DNA of 5,783 bases, from the NCBI GenBank assembly GCA_023387135.1, contig JAEWIK010000329.1, positions 1-5,783 of the forward strand. The letters are read 5' to 3'. Made by a program: the position numbers and the translations under genes. Below are positions 1 through 5,649 of this stretch, in pieces; positions within the stretch are counted from its first letter, which is position 1; each line of letters opens with the position of its first letter. Under the pieces are notes generated by a model. It saw only the letters and a program-made list of their open reading frames with translations. It had not been told where the DNA came from and did no database searches. Source of the DNA: Actinomycetes bacterium. GTDB taxonomy: Bacteria > Actinomycetota > Actinomycetes > Propionibacteriales > Propionibacteriaceae.

Positions 1-614
1 TGCAGGGCGGCGAGGAAGATCATCATCGACCAGCCCACGCCCTTCCAGATCCCGAGTGCGCTGATGGCGACCATGCCCGTCCAGCGATCCGCCAGCCACG
101 AGGTCTGGCCGTCGGTGGCGTGCAGGACGTCCCCGAGCACGTAATTGATGAGTCCCTGGTCGGCGAACAGGAACCTAAAGACGAGCGAGACGACCACCCA
201 GCTCGTCACGACCGGCAGGTAGTACAGCACCCTGAACAGCGGACGGGCGGGCGCCCTGCCGTGCAGCAGCAGCGCGACGGCGAGGCCGAGCACGATCTGC
301 GGGAGGATCGTCGCCACGGCGTAGAAAGCGGTGTTGCCGAAGGCGACCCAGAACTGGTCGTCGGCCAGGGCGCGGGTGTAGTTCTCGAGCCCGAGGAACC
401 TGCTGGTGGCGGCCCCGACGATCTTCCAGTCGTAGAAGCTCATCCGCACCGCCTGCGCGATCGGGTAGAGCACGGCGAGCGTGAATAGTGCGAACCCCGG
501 CAGCAGGAACAGGTACGGGGTCGCGCCCCCGCGGGCGCGCCGGGCTCGCCCGGGGGCCCGGGAAGCCGCCATCGCGACCTCCCGGGCTCCCACGGCGAGC
601 GGTTCGTTGCTCAT
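1..614 (-). CDS. Sugar ABC transporter permease, CUT1 (MalF/UgpA-like) type, partial at left edge
   Basis: This is the first 204 codons of an inner-membrane permease. The frame is open from 614 down to base 3 with no stop, so the C-terminal third is outside the window. It would form half of the membrane channel of a carbohydrate importer fed by the lipoprotein encoded just upstream. After a basic N-terminus (residues 15-33, many Arg) comes a hydrophobic segment starting YLFLLPGFALF that leads into VLYPIAQAVRMSFYDWK, the usual first helix and periplasmic entry of CUT1 permeases. Further helices contain LPQIVLGLAVALLL and YYLPVVTSWVVVSLVFRFLF. The visible end, GIWKGVGWSMMIFLAAL, normally directly precedes the cytoplasmic EAA loop that docks the ATPase. 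Its ATG overlaps the TGA of the binding-protein gene by one base (TGATG), implying coupling. A second ATG at 572 has a much better ribosome site (GGAGG, 578-582), so the true start is either 614 or 572. The sugar cannot be read from the sequence. Confidence 0.88.
   Translation of the reverse strand, partial: MSNEPLAVGAREVAMAASRAPGRARRARGGATPYLFLLPGFALFTLAVLYPIAQAVRMSFYDWKIVGAATSRFLGLENYTRALADDQFWVAFGNTAFYAVATILPQIVLGLAVALLLHGRAPARPLFRVLYYLPVVTSWVVVSLVFRFLFADQGLINYVLGDVLHATDGQTSWLADRWTGMVAISALGIWKGVGWSMMIFLAAL
578..582 (-). promoter_or_regulatory. Ribosome-binding site supporting an internal permease start at 572
   Basis: On the minus strand GGAGG stands five bases before an in-frame ATG at 572-570, fifteenth codon of the permease frame. 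The ATG at 614, which overlaps the preceding stop, has no comparable purine-rich site. The shorter product (190 visible residues) begins with a basic stretch directly before the first helix, as is common in this family. Both starts remain possible: stop-start overlap favours 614, Shine-Dalgarno strength favours 572. Confidence 0.45.
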
Positions 615-1912
615 CAGCCGGCGAGCAGGCCGTCGATGCGGGCCGCGGCCTTCGCCAGCGCCTCACGGACGCCGGTCTTGCCCTCGAACGCCGGCGTGAG
701 TTCCTCGTTGAGGATGGAGTCCACCTCGGAGCCCTTGGTGATCGCCAGCCTGTTCTTGGCGGTGCCGAGCTGCTCGGTGAAGACCTTGAGCCCCGGATCG
801 AGCTGCACCTGCTTGTCGCCGAGGGCCTTGATGACTGTCAGCTGGCCGGTCGGGACGAGGGCGAGCTGGAACTCCTCGGTCTGGGTGAACCTGACGAACT
901 CCATCGCCTCAGCCTGGTGCTTGGACGACGCCGTCACCACGATGTCCTCGCCGCCGACGACGCTCACCGAACCGCCGGGGCCTGCGGGCACCTTCGAGTA
1001 GAGGGGCTTGAAGTCGGCGAACTGGTCCTTCCAGATGCCGCTCATCCACGGCCCGTCGAGGATCGTCGCGTACTTGCCTCCCGGCAGGCCTTCGCTGGTC
1101 GACACCGCGCCCTCGTTGCCGATGATGCCTGACGAGACCTGGCCCTCCTTGAAGAGGTCGACGAGCATCTGGACCGTCGCGACGTTGGCGTCGCTGTCGA
1201 GCACGCCCGACGACTTCGTGAGGTCGGCGTCGGTGATGTCGCCGCCACCCGACCAGATCCAGGGCATGAGGTTCCACGCGCCCAGGCCGCCGTCGGCGAG
1301 CAGGCTCACGTCGGTGCCCTTCAGCGCCTTGCCGAGGGCGACGAACTCGTCGAAGGTGGCGGGCGGAGCGCTGACGCCTGCCTTCTTGAGCACGTCGGGG
1401 TTGGTGATCAGGACGCGGGTGTTGGTGTCGAGCGGCAGGCCGTAGTACTTGCCGTCGTACAGGTTGGTCGCCAGGACGCCGGGATAGGTGGCGTCGGCCA
1501 ACTTCTGGAAGTCGGGCATCGCGTCCGACAGCGGCACCAGCACGCCGAGGTCGGCGAACCGGGGCACCCAGCCGAGGTCGGCCCTGACGAGGTCGGGCAG
1601 TTCGTCGGCGGCGGCGCTGGTGGTCAGCTTCTGCAGCAGGTCGTCGTAGGGGACGTCGACGTAGTCGACCTTGATGCCCGGGTGGCTCGCCTCGAAGGCG
1701 GGGATCAGCGTCTTGTCCAGGACGTCCTGCTGGGCGGAGTTGCCGCCGTTGCCGTAGGAGCCCCAGAACGTGAGGGTGACAGGCTCGGAAGGAGCCGCTG
1801 CGGACGAGGGTCCGGACGAGGGCCCGGCGCTCGGCGTACCAGCCGCGGAGCATCCGGTGACAGCCAGGGCAGCAGCGATGGCTGCGACACCCCACCTGAT
1901 GGTGCGCTTCAT
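614..1912 (-). CDS. Extracellular solute-binding lipoprotein of a sugar ABC transporter (family 1 type)
   Basis: The 432-residue product binds a solute, probably a sugar or oligosaccharide, outside the membrane and hands it to the permease encoded next. Residues 1-21 are a lipoprotein signal: basic MKRTIR, a hydrophobic alanine-rich core, and lipobox VTGC with Cys21 as the lipidated residue. Residues 22-43 are a flexible Ser/Pro/Ala/Gly linker. The mature part opens with VTLTFWGSYGNGG (about 45-57), followed by FEASHPGIKVDYVDVPYDDLLQKL, the typical first lobe of CUT1 binding proteins. Later family-like stretches are LYDGKYYGLPLDTNT (151-165) and ATILDGPWMSGIW. Length is normal for the family. 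The ATG at 1912 has GGAG at 1920-1923, seven bases upstream. A ROK repressor gene is divergent, and the shared gap has an operator-like dyad. No ATPase gene is visible; actinomycete CUT1 systems often share one encoded elsewhere. The substrate is not determinable here. Confidence 0.93.
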   Translation of the reverse strand: MKRTIRWGVAAIAAALAVTGCSAAGTPSAGPSSGPSSAAAPSEPVTLTFWGSYGNGGNSAQQDVLDKTLIPAFEASHPGIKVDYVDVPYDDLLQKLTTSAAADELPDLVRADLGWVPRFADLGVLVPLSDAMPDFQKLADATYPGVLATNLYDGKYYGLPLDTNTRVLITNPDVLKKAGVSAPPATFDEFVALGKALKGTDVSLLADGGLGAWNLMPWIWSGGGDITDADLTKSSGVLDSDANVATVQMLVDLFKEGQVSSGIIGNEGAVSTSEGLPGGKYATILDGPWMSGIWKDQFADFKPLYSKVPAGPGGSVSVVGGEDIVVTASSKHQAEAMEFVRFTQTEEFQLALVPTGQLTVIKALGDKQVQLDPGLKVFTEQLGTAKNRLAITKGSEVDSILNEELTPAFEGKTGVREALAKAAARIDGLLAG

Positions 1913-1936
1913 TGCGTGTCTCCAGTCAGTGATCGA

Positions 1937-1956
1937 AGGGCCCGCGGGTGAGCCCT
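1937..1956 (-). promoter_or_regulatory. Small hairpin in the predicted leader of the binding-protein mRNA
   Basis: Read on the minus strand, AGGGC (1956-1952) can pair with GCCCT (1941-1937) around a ten-base loop, and a G-U pair may lengthen the stem by one. The loop also overlaps the palindrome CCCGCGGG (1941-1948). It would lie between the predicted promoter and the ribosome site. A five-base stem is common by chance in GC-rich DNA, so a regulatory role is only a possibility. Confidence 0.2.
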
Positions 1957-1959
1957 CGG

Positions 1960-1986
1960 TGATTATTTCTATAGTAGAACTAATCA
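1960..1986. promoter_or_regulatory. Probable operator of the ROK repressor
   Basis: Two 12-base arms, TGATTATTTCTA (1960-1971) and TAGAACTAATCA (1975-1986), are inverted copies with a single mismatch (1966 against 1980), separated by TAG. Only 6 of the 27 bases are G or C, in otherwise GC-rich DNA. The site lies between the divergent transporter and ROK repressor genes and sits inside the likely transporter promoter. ROK repressors bind as dimers to AT-rich dyads with TTAGTT-like or TTATTT-like half-sites, and the right arm read on the other strand is of that form (TGATTAGTTCTA). The symmetry and placement are seen directly; binding by this particular protein is inferred. Confidence 0.75.
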
Positions 1987-1994
1987 GGCGTCAA
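1966..1994 (-). promoter_or_regulatory. Probable sigma-70-type promoter of the transporter operon
   Basis: On the minus strand TTGACG (1994-1989) matches five of six -35 consensus bases. Seventeen bases further is TAGAAA (1971-1966), a four-of-six -10 match. TATAGA (1973-1968) is an alternative with a 15-base spacer. Transcription would start near 1955-1960, leaving a leader of roughly 45 bases before the ATG at 1912. The dyad at 1960-1986 fills the spacer and -10, so a bound repressor would block polymerase directly. Confidence 0.45.
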
Positions 1995-2051
1995 GAGGTG
2001 CGTTCTGACGAGGTTCTTGCAGTATGTTTGGTTTGGCGCGAAAGTATTGCG

Positions 2052-2057
2052 AGGAGG
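2052..2057 (+). promoter_or_regulatory. Ribosome-binding site fixing the ROK start
   Basis: AGGAGG lies seven bases before the ATG at 2065. An in-frame upstream ATG at 2017 would add 16 residues unlike the family's N-terminus and has no ribosome site, so 2065 is preferred. Confidence 0.8.
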
Positions 2058-2064
2058 GACGACG

Positions 2065-3204
2065 ATGTCGCAGGGTCCGGTGTGGATTCCCGAGCGTGGC
2101 ACTACACAGGCTGTCGCGCTCGAGGTGCTGCGTCACGGGCCGCTCTCACGCAGCGATATCGCACGCAAGCTCGGCCTCTCGGCAGGCTCCCTCACCCGCC
2201 TCGCTGCTCCGCTCATCGACAGCGGCCTGCTGATCGAGGTGGGCGAACGCGCCCAACCGGGCGCCGGACGCCCGTCGAGGCTGCTCGACGTCCGAGCCGA
2301 CTCACGCCACTTCATCGGCATGAAGCTCACGGCGGCCGAAGTGACGGGCGTCGTGACAGACCTCCGCGCCACCGTCATCGCCGAGGACGTCGTCCCGCTG
2401 GGCTCCACCGAGCCCGCTGCGGTGGTCGCGGCGGTGGGCTCGCTCGTCGGCAGGTTCGTCGACGCCGGCCACCATCCGACGGCGCTCGGGGTCGGCGTGG
2501 GAGGGCTCGTGGGGGCGGGCGGGGTCGTGCTCAGCGCGCCCTTCATGAGTTGGGAGAACGTGCCGCTCGGCGCGCTCGTCGAGGACGCGACAGGGATCCG
2601 GACGGTGGTCGACAACGACCTCGTCGCCGTCACCGAGTGCGAGAACTGGTTCGGCACCGCCAGCAGCGTCGACAGGTTCGCCGTCGTCACCCTGGGCGCC
2701 GGGGTCGGCTACGGCCTGGTGGTCAACGGTCAGACTGTCGTCGGCGAGGACTCGGGCATCGGCCTCATCGGGCACTGGCCGCTCGACCCGCTCGGGCCGC
2801 TCTGCCCCGCAGGTCACCGGGGCTGCGCGCACAGCCTGCTGACCGACAGCGCCATCGCCGGCGAGGTGTCCAGCGCGCTGGGCAGGCAGGTCGGCTTCGA
2901 CGAGGCGCTGGACGCCGCCGAGGCCGGCAACCCCGCCGCGCGACGCGTGGTGACTGACTCCGGCAGGGGCCTGGGACGGCTGCTCGCTGCCGTGGCGAAC
3001 CTGACAGTCCCCCAGCTCATCGTGATCGGCGGCGAGGGTGCGAGGCTGGCGGCGGTGGCCGCCGACGCCGTCCAGGAAGGCCTGCGCACCGACCGCGATC
3101 CGCGGGCCCACGACGTCCCGCTCACGATGATGTCGGGCGGCGGTGTCGACTGGTGCAGGGGTGCCGCCGTCCTCGCCATCCAGGCCTTCGCCCTCGGCGA
3201 CTGA
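2065..3204 (+). CDS. ROK-family transcriptional repressor
   Basis: This 379-residue protein is a NagC/Mlc/XylR-like DNA-binding regulator, probably the local repressor of the divergent sugar transporter. Residues about 15-62 form a winged helix-turn-helix (LSRSDIARKLGLSAGSLTRL at 28-46 is the HTH), followed by the wing-like GAGRPSRLL at 67-74. The rest is the two-lobed ROK sugar-kinase fold. The N-terminal phosphate motif of kinases (DxGGT) is degenerate here (IGMKLTAAEV, 84-93), so catalysis is unlikely. Sugar-site residues Asn184, Asp185 (DND) and His237 (IGH) are kept. The Glu usually found three residues before that His is Leu234, and the Glu of the GCxE motif is His256. The zinc motif CxCGxxGC reads CPAGHRGC (247-254): Cys247 and Cys254 remain, the middle Cys is Ala249, and His251 is new. 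The gene is followed at once by a hairpin and a convergent operon. ROK regulator assignment is firm; ligand unknown. Confidence 0.93.
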   Translation: MSQGPVWIPERGTTQAVALEVLRHGPLSRSDIARKLGLSAGSLTRLAAPLIDSGLLIEVGERAQPGAGRPSRLLDVRADSRHFIGMKLTAAEVTGVVTDLRATVIAEDVVPLGSTEPAAVVAAVGSLVGRFVDAGHHPTALGVGVGGLVGAGGVVLSAPFMSWENVPLGALVEDATGIRTVVDNDLVAVTECENWFGTASSVDRFAVVTLGAGVGYGLVVNGQTVVGEDSGIGLIGHWPLDPLGPLCPAGHRGCAHSLLTDSAIAGEVSSALGRQVGFDEALDAAEAGNPAARRVVTDSGRGLGRLLAAVANLTVPQLIVIGGEGARLAAVAADAVQEGLRTDRDPRAHDVPLTMMSGGGVDWCRGAAVLAIQAFALGD

Positions 3205-3226
3205 GCCGGGCGATCGCGCCACCGGC
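3205..3226. terminator. Possible bidirectional terminator hairpin between convergent genes
   Basis: Directly after the ROK stop codon, GCCG (3205-3208) and GGCG (3209-3212) can pair with CGCC (3217-3220) and CGGC (3223-3226), with loop ATCG and a two-base AC bulge: an eight-pair, all-GC stem. The NUDIX gene, converging from the other side, ends 24 bases away. No U-tract follows on either strand, which is common for actinomycete terminators but also means this is weak evidence. Confidence 0.4.
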
Positions 3227-3250
3227 GTCCGATCCCCCCAAGCCGACTGG

Positions 3251-3892
3251 TTACAGCCGGGGCGAGAAGAACCGCGGCGGGATCTCGGCGGTGCGGTTCT
3301 CGTCCCACGGCTGCGTCCAGCCGAGCACGTCGAACAGGCCGTCCAGCAGGAACGCGGTGAACCCCCAGATGAAGAGGTCCCCGACGACGAACGCCGGCCC
3401 GCGATAGCCCTCCGGGAGCATCCAGCTCACCCTGTTGGCGGGGTTGACGAGGTCGGGGACACCGATGGTGTGGACGGCGGCGATCTCGAAGGGGTCGGCG
3501 GTGGCGAGCGGGCCCGGCTCCCGCCACCAGCCCACGACCGACGTCACGTCGAAGTCGCTGCGGACTATGTGAGCGGTCGGGAGCACCCCGAGCACGTCGA
3601 CGGCGGACGGGACGATCCCCGCCTCCTCCTCCGCCTCACGCAGGGCTGCGACGACGGGGTCCGTCTCGCCGGGCTCCAGTGACCCGCCCGGGAACGCGAC
3701 CTGGCCGGCATGGCTGCGCAGCCGCGCCGTCTTCTCCACGAACACGATCTCGTAGTCGTCCGCCGGCTTGGAGAGCAGGATCAGCACGGCCGCGGGCCTG
3801 GCGCCGGTCGGACGCCTGGTGCCCTTCATCGTCAGCCTGGCGTTCTCGAAGCTGGGCAGCGCGTCACGCAGTTCGGCCGGGACCTCGCTCAC
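3251..3892 (-). CDS. NUDIX hydrolase, CoA pyrophosphatase type
   Basis: The 213-residue protein is likely a cytoplasmic hydrolase that splits coenzyme A or related nucleotide diphosphate derivatives. Residues 52-70 (FVEKTARLRSHAGQVAFPGG in part) match the NuCoA/UPF0035 signature that marks CoA-type NUDIX enzymes, though with Lys where many members have Arg. The NUDIX box follows at 70-93 (G70, E76, R85-E86, E89-E90, G92), ending REAEEEAGI, with Glu86, Glu89 and Glu90 as metal ligands. The interval between E76 and R85 is eight residues rather than the canonical seven. The start is GTG at 3892, overlapping the TGA of the thioredoxin-like gene by four bases (GTGA), with GAGGGG shortly upstream. 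A longer open frame to 4429 is ruled out because it would run through the upstream gene. It is the last gene of the operon and ends in TAA. CoA specificity is inferred from family motifs. Confidence 0.9.
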   Translation of the reverse strand: MSEVPAELRDALPSFENARLTMKGTRRPTGARPAAVLILLSKPADDYEIVFVEKTARLRSHAGQVAFPGGSLEPGETDPVVAALREAEEEAGIVPSAVDVLGVLPTAHIVRSDFDVTSVVGWWREPGPLATADPFEIAAVHTIGVPDLVNPANRVSWMLPEGYRGPAFVVGDLFIWGFTAFLLDGLFDVLGWTQPWDENRTAEIPPRFFSPRL

Positions 3893-4467
3893 GACAGCCC
3901 CTCGTCCACCCACGCCCGGAGCTCCGCGACGGAGTCGAAGGGGCCGGGATGGCGCGCCGCTATCCGTCCGTCGGCGTCGATGAGCAGCGACATCGGGATG
4001 CCGGGGACGGCGAGCGCCGCCTCGACGGCCTTGTCCATGTCCGCGAGCTGCGGGTACTTCCAGCCGGCGAGCTGCGCGAACTCGACGGCGAGCTCGGGCT
4101 GGGGATCGTTGTAGTCGATGCCCAGCATCGCCACCTTGTCGCCGTCCTCGGCGTGGAACTGCTGGAGGATCTTTGCCTCCTGCCTGCAGGGCAGGCACCA
4201 CTGCGCCCACAGGTTGATGACGAGCGGTCCACGCAGGGACGAGAGCTGCACCGTGGTGTCCCCTCCCAGGCACTCGAGCGACATCGACGGCAGGCCGCCG
4301 TCCACGGGGACGCCGTCGGGTTGCGGACAGTCGGCGATCCCCGCCGCCCGCCGGGCTGCGACCAGGTCGACGCTCGGGGACGGTGGGGCGGGCGTCGGCG
4401 TCGCCGAACAGCCCGCCACCAGCACGCACACCGCGGCGACGACGGCCACGGCCAGCCGCCGCGTCAT
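3889..4467 (-). CDS. TlpA/ResA-like thioredoxin-fold lipoprotein
   Basis: The 192-residue product is a membrane-anchored thiol-disulfide protein acting outside the cytoplasmic membrane. Residues 1-20 are a lipoprotein signal (MTRR, a valine/alanine core, lipobox LVAGC with Cys20). A short Thr/Pro/Ser linker follows. The thioredoxin domain covers about 70-190: strand VINLWAQW, active site WCLPC (Cys91, Cys94), and the cis-proline region [14 protein letters not shown] with Pro158. Two further cysteines, Cys47 (ADCP) and Cys66 (LECLGG), flank the start of the domain and could form a structural disulfide. The ATG at 4467 overlaps the nth stop by four bases (ATGA) and has GGGAG eight bases upstream (4476-4480). 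A longer frame to 4563 lacks such support and would place charged residues before the signal. Likely roles are cytochrome c maturation or general reduction of extracytoplasmic thiols; the sequence does not decide between them. Confidence 0.9.
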   Translation of the reverse strand: MTRRLAVAVVAAVCVLVAGCSATPTPAPPSPSVDLVAARRAAGIADCPQPDGVPVDGGLPSMSLECLGGDTTVQLSSLRGPLVINLWAQWCLPCRQEAKILQQFHAEDGDKVAMLGIDYNDPQPELAVEFAQLAGWKYPQLADMDKAVEAALAVPGIPMSLLIDADGRIAARHPGPFDSVAELRAWVDEGLS

Positions 4468-5186
4468 CCGCGGGGCTCCCTGACGAGCTTGGCGGCGACC
4501 ACCGGGTCGGTCGGGCCGAGGCCGTAGGACGGGCACAGCTTCGCGATCGCGCACGCGCCGCACGCCGGTCGCTGGGCGTGGCAGCGCCGCCGTCCGTGCC
4601 AGATCACGCGGTGGTTCAGCAACACCCAGTCGCGCTTCTCGAACAGCTCACCGACCTCGCGTTCGATGACGTCGGGTTTGGTGGACGTCGTCCACCCGAA
4701 GCGCTGCGACAGCCTCATCAGGTGGGTGTCTGGCGTGATGCCCGGCACCCCGAAGGCGTCTCCCAGCACGACGTTCGCCGTCTTGCGGCCCACTCCGGGA
4801 AGAGTCACGAGTTGTTCGAGCGTGCCGGGCACCTGCCCGCCGAAGTCGCGTTCGAGCGCGAGCCCCAACTGGATGAGCGACTCGGTCTTCGCCCTGAAGA
4901 AGCCCGTCGGACGGATGAGGTCTTCGAGTTCGTCGCGGTTCGCCGCGGCGAGCAACGCCGCGTCCGGGTAACGCCGGAACAGCTCGGGGGTGACGGTGTT
5001 GACCCGCCTGTCGGTCGACTGCGCCGACAGGATCGTGGCCACCAGCAACTGCAGCGGCGTGGTGAAGTCGAGTTCGCAGTGCGCGTCGGGGTACAGCTCA
5101 CCGAGCCCGCGATAGATCGCGCGCGCCTGCCTCACCTGCGCGAGCGGACGGGGCGCGTCAGAAAGCTGCTGCGTTGGCTTCGACAA
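4464..5186 (-). CDS. nth: Endonuclease III (bifunctional DNA glycosylase/AP lyase)
   Basis: This 240-residue base-excision-repair enzyme removes oxidised pyrimidines and cleaves the abasic site. The helix-hairpin-helix [12 protein letters not shown] spans 129-140, with Lys135 as the catalytic lysine. Asp153 in TPDTHLMR is the partner aspartate. The [4Fe-4S] cluster ligands are Cys202, Cys209, Cys212 and Cys218, in exact C-x6-C-x2-C-x5-C spacing. The early STDRRVN (57-63) matches the DNA-binding helix of the family. Length is slightly above the E. coli enzyme (211) because of an N-terminal extension and a C-terminal tail. The start is TTG at 5186, 29 bases inside the end of the Rid gene, supported by GGAGG nine bases upstream. 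A GTG at 5135 (residue 18) would avoid the overlap but lacks a ribosome site. The gene is coupled downstream to the thioredoxin-like gene by an ATGA overlap. Confidence 0.97.
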   Translation of the reverse strand: MSKPTQQLSDAPRPLAQVRQARAIYRGLGELYPDAHCELDFTTPLQLLVATILSAQSTDRRVNTVTPELFRRYPDAALLAAANRDELEDLIRPTGFFRAKTESLIQLGLALERDFGGQVPGTLEQLVTLPGVGRKTANVVLGDAFGVPGITPDTHLMRLSQRFGWTTSTKPDVIEREVGELFEKRDWVLLNHRVIWHGRRRCHAQRPACGACAIAKLCPSYGLGPTDPVVAAKLVREPRG

Positions 5187-5649
5187 CGAGTTCGACCTCC
5201 ACGGGTGAGTTCAGCGGCAGGACGGCGACCCCCACGGCGCTGCGGGCGTGCTGCCCACGGTCGCCGAACACCGCCGTCAGGAGTTCCGAGGCGCCGTTGG
5301 CGACCTGGGGCTGGCCGGTGAAGCCCGGGTCGCTCGCCACGAAGACAGTCACTTTCACCGCCCGCCTGATGCCGTCGATGCCTCCGACGACGCTCGCCGC
5401 CGCCGCGATCGCGTTGAGCGCCGCCGTCCGCGCCAGCTCGTACGCCTGGTCGGGCGTCACCTCGGCGCCCACCTTGCCGGTCGCGGGCAGGCTCCCGTCC
5501 ACGAACGGCAACTGGCCGGACGTGATGACCTGGCCGGCGGAGGCGATGGCCGGGATGTACGCGGCGACGGGTGCCGCGACCGGCGGGAGTTCGAGACCGA
5601 GGTCGGCGAGTCGCGCCGAGGCAGGCTGGTGGTTCAGTTCCTCGTCCAT
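5158..5649 (-). CDS. Rid-family (RidA/YjgF-like) protein
   Basis: A 163-residue member of the Rid superfamily, cytoplasmic trimers that often hydrolyse reactive enamine/imine intermediates. Recognisable parts are [20 protein letters not shown] (30-49), the [18 protein letters not shown] helix (67-84), and the C-terminal [21 protein letters not shown] (134-154). Arg136 aligns with the Arg needed for 2-aminoacrylate hydrolysis in E. coli RidA (Arg105), and one of Glu151/Glu153 with its Glu120. It is longer than RidA (128 residues) through a 25-30-residue N-terminal addition and loop insertions, so it belongs to a different Rid subgroup whose substrate I cannot name. The start ATG at 5649 overlaps the upstream stop by one base (TGATG). 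A longer frame to 5727 is rejected because it would read through the preceding gene. Its 3' end overlaps nth by 29 bases. Confidence 0.9.
   Translation of the reverse strand: MDEELNHQPASARLADLGLELPPVAAPVAAYIPAIASAGQVITSGQLPFVDGSLPATGKVGAEVTPDQAYELARTAALNAIAAAASVVGGIDGIRRAVKVTVFVASDPGFTGQPQVANGASELLTAVFGDRGQHARSAVGVAVLPLNSPVEVELVVEANAAAF
5196..5200 (-). promoter_or_regulatory. Ribosome-binding site for the nth TTG start, inside the Rid gene
   Basis: On the minus strand GGAGG is followed by nine bases and then TTG at 5186-5184. The site lies within the codons for the Val-Glu-Val stretch near the end of the Rid protein. It is the reason for choosing TTG at 5186 over the later GTG at 5135. Confidence 0.7.

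Larger units (their letters stand above)
1913..2064. other. Divergent regulatory gap between binding-protein and ROK genes
   Basis: This 152-base non-coding stretch is clearly richer in A/T than its surroundings in its middle part. It carries, from left to right: the binding-protein ribosome site (1920-1923), a small GC hairpin in that gene's leader (1937-1956), a 27-base near-perfect inverted repeat (1960-1986), a TTGACG box on the minus strand (1989-1994), and the ROK ribosome site (2052-2057). Plus-strand -10-like hexamers TATAGT (1970-1975) and TATGTT (2023-2028) could serve the ROK gene, but neither has a convincing -35 at normal spacing. I see no small gene here. Confidence 0.7.

Noticed and set aside
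175..666. Long minus-strand open frame (163 codons) over the permease and the end of the binding-protein gene
   Set aside because: It is a frame-shifted shadow: Arg/Pro-rich with no family features, while the permease frame from 614 gives clear membrane helices.
2023..2028. TATGTT as the -10 of the ROK promoter
   Set aside because: No -35-like box is found at 16-18 bases upstream (the nearest, CTGACG at 2005-2010, leaves only 12 bases), so it was not called as a promoter.
2037..2051. Imperfect 15-base dyad CGCGAAAGTATTGCG before the ROK ribosome site
   Set aside because: Only five of seven base pairs match; it is much weaker than the 1960-1986 dyad and could arise by chance.
1770..2957. 395-codon plus-strand frame crossing the intergenic region into the ROK gene
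   Set aside because: It is out of frame with the ROK protein, very Arg-rich, spans a promoter region, and has no ribosome site.
3210..3217. GCGATCGC palindrome resembling the cyanobacterial HIP1 repeat
   Set aside because: It is a single copy in a GC-rich actinomycete-like context, and is explained as part of the hairpin between the convergent genes.
2302..3222. 306-codon minus-strand open frame opposite the ROK gene
   Set aside because: The composition is that of an antisense shadow in GC-rich DNA, with no recognisable domain, while the ROK frame on the other strand is unmistakable.
4383..5321. 312-codon plus-strand open frame opposite nth and the end of the Rid gene
   Set aside because: It is antisense to nth, which has complete catalytic and Fe-S motifs; the product is low-complexity Arg/Pro/Glu with no domain.
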